From: an uncultured beta proteobacterium | GTDB lineage: Bacteria; Pseudomonadota; Gammaproteobacteria; Burkholderiales; Burkholderiaceae_C | Reading direction: 5' to 3' | DNA: 50,550 bases | Assembly: GCA_903853895.1 (NCBI GenBank) | Contig: CAINUX010000247.1 | Location: 1 to 50,550 of the forward strand | Shown here: piece by piece, positions 1-7,511 of the stretch | How the letters are laid out: every line of letters begins with the position of its first letter | How positions within the stretch are numbered: position 1 is the stretch's first letter | The notes under the pieces: generated by a model | Seen by the model: the letters and a program-made list of their open reading frames with translations, nothing else | Told to the model about the DNA's origin: nothing | Database searches by the model: none | Made by a program: the position numbers and the translations under genes

Positions 1-1
1 G

Positions 2-1435
2 ACCATGGACGGCGCGATTGTGGAAGGAACCCTGCAAGACATCACCGAGCGGGTTCAGGCCATTGAGCGACTGGAGTTCATGGTCAACCATGACCCATTG
101 ACGGACTGCCTGAACCTGCGCGGCATCACCCGCAGGTTCGAGCGGTTTGAGCGTCCCCCTGACGCGTTGGTGTATCTGGACCTGGACCGGTTCAAGCTGA
201 TCAACGACCTGTACGGGCATACGGCCGGAGACACGGTGCTCAAACAGGTATGCGAGCGCATCAAGCAGCATCTGGGCCCGGACGATTTGTTGGCGCGGAT
301 GGGAGGCGACGAGTTCGTGGTGGCCTTTTCCCGCGCCAGTATGGAGGAAGCAACCCGGATCTGTTGGGCTATCGTCAATGACATCTCGTCAGGCGGCTAC
401 CAGATAGATACCCAGAGCTTTTCCCTGAGTGTGTCTGGCGGTTTGGTGGGTACCGAGCGGTTTACCAAATCTCCATTGAAGGAAGTGATTTCTGCGGCTG
501 ATACCCTGTGCCGCGTAGCCAAGAAACGCAGCGGTGAACGACTGGTCATCATGGAGTCAGGCGACCGGTTCTTCCAGCAGCACAAGGAAGAACTGGACCT
601 GATCGCCGCACTGGAGCGTGGCGAAACGCCGGCCGGTCTCTTCCTGGTGATGCAACCCGAAATCTCATTGACGACCCCATTCGAGTCGTTGAACTTTGAG
701 GTACTTTTGCGCTTGCGCAAAGCAAATGGTCAGATTCTTCCTGCGGGCATCATCATCGAGGCGGCTGAGGCACACGGGAAAACAGCCATCATTGACCGTT
801 GGGTCGTCACCACGACGATCGATTGGTTGGAGGCAAACACCGAATCCTTGGGCAATACACAGTTCGTCGGCGTCAACCTTTCAGGAGGCTCGCTCAATGA
901 CGAAGCGTTTACCGAGGAACTGTTCGCACTTTTTGAGCAGCACCCAGTGGCGCTGTCCATGATTTGTTTAGAAATCACAGAGACTGTTGCCCTGACCGAC
1001 ATGCGCAACATGCAACGCTTCATCGACAGGGTGCGTGGCATTGGTGCGAAGGTGGGGCTGGATGATTTTGGTGCCGGCTATTCGTCGTTTGGCTACCTCA
1101 AGGGTCTGACCGTGGATGCCTTGAAGCTCGATGGTTCGCTGGTGCGGGATGCTGCATTCAGCCCGTCCAGCATGGCCATTATTGAAGCCCTTGCCGGTTT
1201 GGTGAACAGTCTGGGTATGAAATCCATTGGCGAGTTTGCAGAAAACCTGGCCACCATCAAGGTGCTGTCTACGGCAGGCGTGGATTACGCCCAGGGGTAC
1301 GGCATCAGTAAGCCTGTGATGCCGGAACGCATACTGGCCGCGCGCAGTGGCGCGGAGTTCATTGAAGATCCCGAGATCATGGCGTTTATTCGGTCCTTGC
1401 AGGAAAAGGTCTCCGAAACCATGCCGCTTTTTTAG
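2..1435 (+). CDS. GGDEF-EAL cyclic-di-GMP protein, 5' partial
   Basis: The reading frame is open to the window edge, so the N-terminus is missing. The first visible residues resemble the end of a PAS/PAC sensor domain. Numbering from the ATG at 5, a GGDEF domain follows with intact GGDEF at about residues 100-104. The usual inhibitory RxxD I-site five residues before it reads GPDD, so product inhibition is probably absent. An EAL domain follows: the signature is EVL (about 232-234) instead of EAL, but LEITE, DDFGAGYSS (about 353-361) and the later Glu in GEFAE are present, so phosphodiesterase activity is plausible. The protein should make and/or degrade cyclic di-GMP at the membrane or in the cytosol. 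The gene converges on the acyltransferase gene 11 bp downstream. The family call is secure; which activity dominates is unknown. Confidence 0.93.
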   Translation, partial: TMDGAIVEGTLQDITERVQAIERLEFMVNHDPLTDCLNLRGITRRFERFERPPDALVYLDLDRFKLINDLYGHTAGDTVLKQVCERIKQHLGPDDLLARMGGDEFVVAFSRASMEEATRICWAIVNDISSGGYQIDTQSFSLSVSGGLVGTERFTKSPLKEVISAADTLCRVAKKRSGERLVIMESGDRFFQQHKEELDLIAALERGETPAGLFLVMQPEISLTTPFESLNFEVLLRLRKANGQILPAGIIIEAAEAHGKTAIIDRWVVTTTIDWLEANTESLGNTQFVGVNLSGGSLNDEAFTEELFALFEQHPVALSMICLEITETVALTDMRNMQRFIDRVRGIGAKVGLDDFGAGYSSFGYLKGLTVDALKLDGSLVRDAAFSPSSMAIIEALAGLVNSLGMKSIGEFAENLATIKVLSTAGVDYAQGYGISKPVMPERILAARSGAEFIEDPEIMAFIRSLQEKVSETMPLF

Positions 1436-1446
1436 ACCCCGGAGAT

Positions 1447-2232
1447 CTACGCCATCAACTCCATGGGACGCGACGACTGGTAGAGGGTAGACGGGCGTGG
1501 CATGAGTCGGCGCTCAGGCAGGTAGGTAACGTTCGCACCACCTTCGGGGCATTGCCAGTCAAAGTTCAAGTCTTGCGCCATGGAAATATCAATGTCTTGG
1601 TGGTGCGTTTCAAATGCAAAGCGGTACAGTGGGTGTTCGCAGTCGCCCCACTGACGTTGGGCATCGAATGGAGCAAGACACATAACTCTGTGTGGTACGC
1701 CGCCGGCGTGTGCCATGGGGTAATACGTGTTGGGCACGCCGACATCCATAAACAGCAGGCTGTCGTGGATGCGGTCTACCTGCCGGCGCGCTGCCGCCAG
1801 CATCCAGTCCACTTTTTGTTCCAGACAATACAGGTGCATCGCCTTGAACAAGGCGCTTCGCACGGTCGATGCGCCGGGACTTCCCTTGATGCAAAGCCGC
1901 GTAGTTTCAACCATGCGTGTCCCGTTGAAGCGCTCTGGCAATTCCAGGGAAGCCTGTAGCGGCAGGGGATTGTAGACGTTGGAGTGTGTTCTGAGCGTTC
2001 CCAGCAGACTGCCATCAAACTTTGACTTGGCGACAAATACCTCGCACCCGCGGGCAAAATCCGCAGGTTCAGGTTCGCTCAGCGATGCGGCCAAGGCAGG
2101 CAGGTGCTTGCCATACGTCGCGGCCCGCAGACTGGCAACTTCCTGCAGGTGTTTTCGTGAAGCGATGTCTACCCGAAAGGGCAGACTCTCTTCGGTTTGG
2201 ACAACTGGATTGGAGTGGTCTGAAGAAAACAT
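1447..2232 (-). CDS. FeeM-like N-acyl amino acid synthase / GNAT-fold acyltransferase
   Basis: 261 residues. The pattern (RxATYGKHLP near residue 40, then ETTRLCI, and a C-terminal half with MDVGVPNTYYPM) resembles the FeeM / autoinducer-synthase-like acyltransferases, which join a fatty acyl group to an amino acid. The substrate cannot be read from sequence. Start choice: ATG at 2232 is preceded on the minus strand by an AGGGGA ribosome site. A promoter-like TTGCCG ... TAAACT pair lies about 30-60 bp upstream, near 2260-2285, and is weak. It converges with the GGDEF-EAL gene. Functional assignment is by family resemblance; an alternative is an uncharacterised GNAT enzyme. Confidence 0.7.
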   Translation of the reverse strand: MFSSDHSNPVVQTEESLPFRVDIASRKHLQEVASLRAATYGKHLPALAASLSEPEPADFARGCEVFVAKSKFDGSLLGTLRTHSNVYNPLPLQASLELPERFNGTRMVETTRLCIKGSPGASTVRSALFKAMHLYCLEQKVDWMLAAARRQVDRIHDSLLFMDVGVPNTYYPMAHAGGVPHRVMCLAPFDAQRQWGDCEHPLYRFAFETHHQDIDISMAQDLNFDWQCPEGGANVTYLPERRLMPRPSTLYQSSRPMELMA

Positions 2233-2329
2233 GGCGTTCCCCTGAGTGGATTTAAATTCAGTTTAGGGTTATCCCCATACCGGCAATCCACTGAAAAGCG
2301 CCGCGAACCTCGGGCTATTTCTGGCTTTT

Positions 2330-2575
2330 TTACTGCCAATGGACAAAGACCCAGATGCCCAAGCCCACGCCGACAACCCACAGCAACCAGGTTTCGGACA
2401 CGGCATAGGGGTAGAGCATCAGGGCCAGACCGGGCCACGTCAGCATGGGCAGTGATGCCTTGCGACCCCGGCTGAATGCCACCATGCCTAGCAAGCCAAA
2501 GACTATGGCACCCAGCAGGTAGGCTGGGCTGGGCAGCGTGAAGCCCATGGACTGTAGCGCTTTGAGTTCGTTCAT
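2330..2575 (-). CDS. Small membrane protein, unknown function
   Basis: 81 residues from the ATG at 2575. It has two or three hydrophobic segments (about residues 18-33, 44-58 and 62-80, the last ending at the stop). A longer in-frame reading to 2698 exists but would run into the LRR-kinase gene on the other strand and adds a non-membrane, arginine-rich head, so the short start is preferred. It is divergent from the LRR-kinase gene with only about 45 bp between the two chosen starts. I do not recognise the family. Confidence 0.6.
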   Translation of the reverse strand: MNELKALQSMGFTLPSPAYLLGAIVFGLLGMVAFSRGRKASLPMLTWPGLALMLYPYAVSETWLLWVVGVGLGIWVFVHWQ

Positions 2576-2619
2576 GCGGTATGGTAAACCGGTGGCTGGA
2601 CATATCACTTTTTGAACTG

Positions 2620-3957
2620 ATGCATACCCTTGAACAACTGCGCAGCGGCGCACTGGCCGGCACGCGCCGCCTGGACCTGTCCTGCGGACTGCAATCATTG
2701 CCCGCCGAAGTGTTTGACCTGGCCAACACGCTGGAGGTGCTTAACCTGTCGGGCAACCAGCTGCGCACACTGCCGCACGATCTGACCCGCTTGCATCGGC
2801 TCAAAGTCATTTTTTGTTCGGACAACCCGTTCACAGTACTCCCCGAAGTGCTGGGCGACTGTGCGGCGTTACAGGTGGCGGGATTCAAGGCCAACCGGAT
2901 TTCCGAGGTGCCGGGCGCCGCATTGCCGCGCGCCTTGCGCTGGCTGATCCTGACCGACAACGCCATCACTCGCCTGCCACCCGAGTTGGGACAGCGCCCG
3001 GCCCTGCAAAAACTGATGCTGGCCGGCAACCAGCTGCGGAATCTTCCGCACGGTCTGGCGGACGCCCACCGGCTCGAGTTGCTGCGCGTGGCCGCCAACC
3101 AGCTTACCCGGCTGCCGGACTGGTTGACTGCGCTGCCGCGTCTGAGTTGGCTGGCACTGGCGGGCAACCCGCTGGGTTGGCGCCACCCTGCGCCAGAGCC
3201 CTTGGGCAACGTGCCCTGGGAGCAGCTACGGGTGCAGGGCCTGCTCGGTGAAGGCGCGTCCGGCCACATCTACCGGGTCCAGCGCGCGGATAGAAATGAA
3301 GAGTTGGCGCTGAAGCTTTTCAAGGGTGCAATCACTAGCGACGGTCTACCGGAGCATGAACTGGCGGCATGCCTTGCGGCGGGCCAGCACCCGTCGCTGT
3401 GCACGCCCAGCGCCGAACTGGCTGGCCACCCGCAAGGTACACGGGGCCTGTTGCTGCCGTTGATTCCGTCCAGCCACACCAACCTGGCCGGGCCACCCAG
3501 CTTGGACAGCTGCACCCGCGACGTCTATCCCATCGGCCTGCGGATTCCCGCTGCCACCGTGCTGCGTGTGGCGTGCGGCATGGCGGACGCGGTCGCGCAT
3601 TTGCACCAGCGCGGCGTGCTGCATGGGGACCTGTATGCGCACAACATTTTGTGGAACCCGGACACCGGCGATGCACTGTTGAGCGACTTCGGAGCCGCTA
3701 CCGTGCTGCCGCTGGAGCAACCGGCCACGTGCCATGCCTTGCAGGCACTGGAGGTGCGGGCCTTTGGCTGCCTGCTGGAAGAACTGCTGGCCTATGCGGA
3801 GCCGGTGGCCGGGAGGGCGGTCGCGCTGGGGGATGTCGCCACGTTGGCCAGCGCCTGCCTGCACGCCACGCCCGCCGCGCGGCCCACCATGGCCGAGGTG
3901 GCGGTATCCATCAAACGCTGTATGGATTTTGGCGACGCAGGCAAAATGCATGCATGA
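2620..3957 (+). CDS. Leucine-rich-repeat protein kinase
   Basis: About 445 residues. The N-terminal half is a run of roughly seven leucine-rich repeats (LxxLxLxxNxLxxLP pattern, residues about 20-195). The C-terminal half is a eukaryotic-like Ser/Thr kinase fold: glycine loop GEGASG (about 209), lysine in ALKLF, catalytic loop HGDLYAHN (about 334, HGD in place of HRD) and DFG (about 356). LRRs usually bind proteins, so it is probably a soluble signalling kinase; its target is unknown. Start: ATG at 2620 (MHTLEQLRSG) matches the place where the repeats begin; an ATG at 2581 is possible but overlaps the promoter region of the divergent gene. Its stop overlaps the next start (ATGA at 3954-3957), so the two are translationally coupled. 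Confidence 0.9.
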   Translation: MHTLEQLRSGALAGTRRLDLSCGLQSLPAEVFDLANTLEVLNLSGNQLRTLPHDLTRLHRLKVIFCSDNPFTVLPEVLGDCAALQVAGFKANRISEVPGAALPRALRWLILTDNAITRLPPELGQRPALQKLMLAGNQLRNLPHGLADAHRLELLRVAANQLTRLPDWLTALPRLSWLALAGNPLGWRHPAPEPLGNVPWEQLRVQGLLGEGASGHIYRVQRADRNEELALKLFKGAITSDGLPEHELAACLAAGQHPSLCTPSAELAGHPQGTRGLLLPLIPSSHTNLAGPPSLDSCTRDVYPIGLRIPAATVLRVACGMADAVAHLHQRGVLHGDLYAHNILWNPDTGDALLSDFGAATVLPLEQPATCHALQALEVRAFGCLLEELLAYAEPVAGRAVALGDVATLASACLHATPAARPTMAEVAVSIKRCMDFGDAGKMHA

Positions 3958-4289
3958 ACGTCCTATTTGAATTCGCCACCGGTGTGCTGCGTGGCGTGGT
4001 CAAGGTGGCACTGCTGGCGCTAACCGTCGTGTTTGCACTGGGTGTGCTGTGCATAGCGCTGACCCTGGCCCTGGTGGCGGTCATTCGGTTTTTGCTGACG
4101 GGCCGCAAACCGGCGGTGTTTGCAACTTTTACCCGGTTCAACCAGGCCGCACAGCAGTTTCGCCCCGGCAATTGGCCGGGTGGTGCCGCGCGCAATGCCC
4201 ACGACAACGGCGATGTGGTGGACGTGCAGGCGCATGAAGTGCGCACCGCAGTGCGCCCACTGGCGCCACCCGAGTCGACCGAGCGTTAG
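3954..4289 (+). CDS. Small single-pass membrane protein coupled to the LRR-kinase
   Basis: 111 residues. It has one long hydrophobic stretch (about residues 14-45), then a polar, proline- and alanine-rich tail with no recognised domain. Its ATG overlaps the kinase stop codon as ATGA, and it has no separate ribosome site, so it is probably made together with the kinase and may anchor or be phosphorylated by it (inference). Its stop overlaps the stop of the convergent gene by four bases (4286-4289). Function unknown. Confidence 0.75.
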   Translation: MNVLFEFATGVLRGVVKVALLALTVVFALGVLCIALTLALVAVIRFLLTGRKPAVFATFTRFNQAAQQFRPGNWPGGAARNAHDNGDVVDVQAHEVRTAVRPLAPPESTER

Positions 4290-4798
4290 CAGTAGGAACC
4301 AATGGGCTCGGGCAAGTCGTCGTCCAGGTACAGCTCGTACTCGTCCCAGGCCTCCGGGCCGAAGTTTTCGTCACACTGGTCTGCGATGTCATCAAACGTC
4401 GTGAACTCGGTACAGAACATGACGGTGTTGAAAACCTGGCGGTAGGGCTGCCCCGACGCGTCTTCCAGTTCACCAGCCGGGTCCGCCACGTGCTTGCAGC
4501 AATGCACCCACACAAAGTTACCTTCCAGTTCGTCTTCAACATCGAGCACACCTAGTGCAAGTGCCTCGTCTGCGGGGCTGGGCCAGGTCTTGCGCAGGCG
4601 ATAGGTCTTGCCGTGGGCCGGATGGGCAGGGTCCAGCTCCAGGTCCAGGGTTTGCCAGTCGGCTGAGATCTGGTCCGCCACATCACCCAGCTCCTGCTGG
4701 GTGATGTCGCCTTCCCAGTACACGTCGGTAATGTGGCGCGAATTGCCAACGTCCCCGTCCCAGAGACTGGCCTTGTGTTTCATGAATTCTGGATGCAT
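4286..4798 (-). CDS. Conserved-looking hypothetical acidic protein
   Basis: 170 residues, strongly acidic (many Asp/Glu), no signal peptide or membrane segment, with a HCCKH cluster at about residue 100 that could bind metal. Start ATG at 4798 has GGAG eight bases before it; the longer reading to 4843 lacks one. I do not recognise a family. It ends in a four-base overlap with the convergent small membrane protein gene. Confidence 0.7.
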   Translation of the reverse strand: MHPEFMKHKASLWDGDVGNSRHITDVYWEGDITQQELGDVADQISADWQTLDLELDPAHPAHGKTYRLRKTWPSPADEALALGVLDVEDELEGNFVWVHCCKHVADPAGELEDASGQPYRQVFNTVMFCTEFTTFDDIADQCDENFGPEAWDEYELYLDDDLPEPIGSYC

Positions 4799-4903
4799 GG
4801 AATATCTCCGTAGTTCGAAACGGAACTGTAGCGCAGCTTGCACCGCATTGCGGGCAACCAGTCGCTGATAGACTGGCCGGCCCCTCCGATCCCGTAACGT
4901 GAC

Positions 4904-5515
4904 ATGTCAACCTTGCCCCACCCGCCCCGACACCGAGTCTATGAAGACATTCAGGCCCTGCTGACGGGCACTCTGTTTGTTTCCCTGGGTGTTGTCATGT
5001 TTGGCCACACTGGCTTGCTAACGGGTGGCACTGTGGGGATTGCATTTTTGTTGCACTACGCCACGGGCTGGAACTTCGGGGTGCTGATTTTTGCACTCAA
5101 TCTGCCGTTCTATGGACTGGCCTGGAAGCGCATGGGGCGCCCCTTTACCCTCAAGACTTTCGCGGCGGTTGGCTTGCTGGCGCTGCTGACCAATGTGGTG
5201 CCGACTCTGGTGCATTTTGAGTCGCTCAACCCGGTGTTTACGGCCGTCATGGGTGGGCTATTGATGGGCGCTGGCATGCTGATTCTGTTTCGCCACCGTG
5301 CCAGCTTGGGGGGCTTCAACGTGCTGGTGCTGTACTTGCAGGAACGTTTTGGCTGGCGTGCCGGAAGAATCCAGATGGCGCTTGACTGCGCCATTGTGCT
5401 GTGCTCACTGGCAGTTGTGGACTGGCAGCACATCGCACTGTCGGTCCTGGGCGCCGTGGTGCTGAACCAGACGCTGGCCACAAACCACCGGGTGGGGCGC
5501 TACATGGCGTTATGA
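4904..5515 (+). CDS. YitT/YczE-family integral membrane protein
   Basis: 203 residues with about five transmembrane helices. Typical features of the family are the glycine-rich GLLTGGTVGIAFLL segment early on, GGLLMGAGMLILFRHRASLGG in the middle, and a final hydrophobic helix. Function of the family is not firmly known; transport is a guess. It converges on the Ogt gene, 31 bp away. A GC-rich hairpin (GGCCCGC, loop CAAT, GCGGGCC, 5572-5589) lies just downstream inside the Ogt coding region and could slow transcription. Confidence 0.82.
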   Translation: MSTLPHPPRHRVYEDIQALLTGTLFVSLGVVMFGHTGLLTGGTVGIAFLLHYATGWNFGVLIFALNLPFYGLAWKRMGRPFTLKTFAAVGLLALLTNVVPTLVHFESLNPVFTAVMGGLLMGAGMLILFRHRASLGGFNVLVLYLQERFGWRAGRIQMALDCAIVLCSLAVVDWQHIALSVLGAVVLNQTLATNHRVGRYMAL

Positions 5516-5546
5516 AGGGTTCGCGTACGACGTTGGGCGTAATTGG

Positions 5547-6116
5547 CTACTCCCTCTCGTCAAACAGGCCCGGCCCGCCAATGCGGGCCCGCTCAATTTC
5601 CAACAAGCGCAGCTTGGTCGACACGCCGCCGTTGGCCGAGAAACCACCCGCACGCCCCTCGGCGCCCAGTATGCGGTGGCAGGGCACCACCGGTGCGAAC
5701 GGATTGGCGCCTAGCGCCTGCCCCACGGCACGCGCCGCGCCGGGTTCGCCCAACTGGTGCGCCAGCTCACCGTAGGTCGTGGTTTCGCCGGGCGGGATGG
5801 CGCGCGCCACCGCGTAGACCCGTTGGTGAAAGGGTGGCACACCGTCCATGTCGAGCACGATGTTGCGCAGGTCCACGGGCTCGATCGGTGTGCCACACAG
5901 CAGCGCGGTGACCGCGTCCATGGCCTGCTGCACGTGGGGTGGTGCGTCTACCTCGGTGCTGGATGGGAAGCGACTGGCCATGCGCGCACGGGTGGTCGCT
6001 TCGTCCTGTTCGGGCAGCTGCACACCGGTGATGCCGTGCACACCCCAGGCAATGGCGCAGGAACCAATGGCGGTGGGGAAAAGAGCGTAGCCTAGCGTGG
6101 TCGTACGTTCAACCAT
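5547..6116 (-). CDS. ogt: Methylated-DNA-[protein]-cysteine S-methyltransferase
   Basis: 189 residues. This is the suicide repair protein that moves the O6-alkyl group from guanine to its own cysteine. The active-site motif PCHR (in VVPCHRILG) is present about two-thirds along, preceded by the helix-turn-helix region with TTYGELA and the arginine finger region RAVGQALGANP. The N-terminal ribonuclease-like domain is present. It is the last gene of the minus-strand run, 14 bp after the phosphatase-like gene. Confidence 0.93.
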   Translation of the reverse strand: MVERTTTLGYALFPTAIGSCAIAWGVHGITGVQLPEQDEATTRARMASRFPSSTEVDAPPHVQQAMDAVTALLCGTPIEPVDLRNIVLDMDGVPPFHQRVYAVARAIPPGETTTYGELAHQLGEPGAARAVGQALGANPFAPVVPCHRILGAEGRAGGFSANGGVSTKLRLLEIERARIGGPGLFDERE

Positions 6117-6130
6117 TGGCCGCTCCCGCG

Positions 6131-6691
6131 CTAATAGGGGTCAAACGCGACGCCTGCCCTGCGAAGCTCGGCGACCAGCAAATCTTTCCATGGTCCTTGT
6201 GGTGACCAGACTTTTGCAACCGATTCATAGGCAAGCTCCGGCTTTGCGCCACGGACGATGACCCGGTACAAGAACGCCATGCTGGACGCGCGCATGTTGA
6301 CCTGGCAATGGACCAGAACTTTGCGGCTGCCCAGGCGGTCCATGGCCGTGACAAAGGCCTGGAAATCAGCCTGCATCGGATTGTTAAACGGGATGGGAAT
6401 GTTCACGAACTCCATTCCCTGGCTGCGCACTATGTCCGCTTCAGCGGGTACTGCGTCCGAAACAGTAGGCGGAGCCAGGTAGATGACCGCACCAAAGCCT
6501 TGCTCCGACAGACGTGCTAACGCCTCTGCAGTAGGTTGGCCCGACGTCACCAGGTCGGCCGATATGGGGACCACGTTGGGTGCTTGCAGTGGTGCTTCGG
6601 CCGCCTGAACGCTCGCGCAGATGGCGACCATTGCGACTGCAACGAAAAATGGGTTCAGCCAGTTTCTTGAACGCATGGTGCGGGCAGTCAT
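6131..6691 (-). CDS. Exported protein-tyrosine-phosphatase-like protein
   Basis: About 186 residues with an N-terminal signal peptide (hydrophobic core ending ...ASVQA-AEA), so it should be periplasmic. The body resembles the cysteine-phosphatase / DUF442 fold (VTSGQPT near the start of the mature part; VHCQVNMRASSM at the active loop). The loop has Cys-x4-Arg, one residue shorter than the canonical C-x5-R, so activity is uncertain. Start: ATG at 6691 is preferred; TTG at 6700 would overlap the upstream stop as TTGA, and ATG at 6676 is also possible. Confidence 0.75.
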   Translation of the reverse strand: MTARTMRSRNWLNPFFVAVAMVAICASVQAAEAPLQAPNVVPISADLVTSGQPTAEALARLSEQGFGAVIYLAPPTVSDAVPAEADIVRSQGMEFVNIPIPFNNPMQADFQAFVTAMDRLGSRKVLVHCQVNMRASSMAFLYRVIVRGAKPELAYESVAKVWSPQGPWKDLLVAELRRAGVAFDPY

Positions 6692-6696
6692 CTGCG

Positions 6697-7500
6697 TCAA
6701 ACAGGACGGCTTGGGGGGGGCACATTAGGCAACTGCACATAGTTGGCCACACGCTTTTCCAAAAAGGCCGCAATGCCTTCCTGCGCGTCGGCTGTCAGCG
6801 AAGCCGTGGCCATTCGCTCCACGGCAAAGTCATATGCCTGGGCCTGTGGCAAATCCACCTGGTTGTAGAAGCCCTGTTTGCCCAGCGCCTTGGACAGGGC
6901 GCTGCCGCGGGCGGCGCGCTGGATCAGGTCCAGCGTGACCGCTTCCAGTTGTGCAAGTGGGACGGCCTTGTTGATAAGGCCCCAGTCCGCGGCGGTGGCT
7001 GCGTCTATCGCGTCGCCGGTCAGGGCCATCTCTAGCGCGCGCTTGCGGCCGATGTTGCGCGCGATGGCGACCAGCGGGGTGTGGCAAAACAGCCCGGCCT
7101 TGCCGCCGGGGATGGCAAACGACGCGCTGTCTGCTGCCACGGCCAGATCGCAGCTGGCCACCAGTTGGCAGCCGCCGGCGGTGGCCAGCGCGTGCACGCG
7201 GGCCACCACCGGCTGCGGGATGCTCTGGAGGGTATTCATCATCTCGGTGCACACCAGAAAAAGCTCACGCGCCTGCTCCAGCGTGGCGCCGGCCATGTCG
7301 GCAAAGTTGTGCCCCGCACTGAACACCGGGCCGTTGGCGGCCAGGATGACGCCGCGCGCCTCGGTGGCGGCAATTGCGCGCAGGGCCAGCGTCAGCTCGC
7401 GCATGACGTTCAGGGCCAGCGCGTTGCGCTTGTCGGCGCGGTTCAGGGTGACGGTAGTGATGGGGCCGTCGGTGGTCAGCAGCAGGTGTTCGTAGGTCAT
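6697..7500 (-). CDS. Enoyl-CoA hydratase/isomerase-family (crotonase-fold) protein, ECHDC3-like
   Basis: 267 residues with the crotonase CoA-binding and oxyanion elements: ADKRNAL, FSAGHNF and ATAGGCQLVASCDLAVA. The two glutamates that catalyse hydration in classical crotonases are replaced: GGCEL is GGCQL, and QPE is IPG. This pattern fits the ECHDC3-like branch, so it is probably not an ordinary hydratase in beta-oxidation. Start ATG at 7500. It follows pbpC with an 11-bp gap and probably shares its transcript. Confidence 0.85.
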   Translation of the reverse strand: MTYEHLLLTTDGPITTVTLNRADKRNALALNVMRELTLALRAIAATEARGVILAANGPVFSAGHNFADMAGATLEQARELFLVCTEMMNTLQSIPQPVVARVHALATAGGCQLVASCDLAVAADSASFAIPGGKAGLFCHTPLVAIARNIGRKRALEMALTGDAIDAATAADWGLINKAVPLAQLEAVTLDLIQRAARGSALSKALGKQGFYNQVDLPQAQAYDFAVERMATASLTADAQEGIAAFLEKRVANYVQLPNVPPPSRPV

Positions 7501-7511
7501 GCTTTATTGTG

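Noticed and set aside
5572..5589. GGCCCGC-CAAT-GCGGGCC hairpin as a terminator for the YitT gene
   Set aside because: It lies within the ogt coding sequence and has no T-run; noted only as a possible pause.
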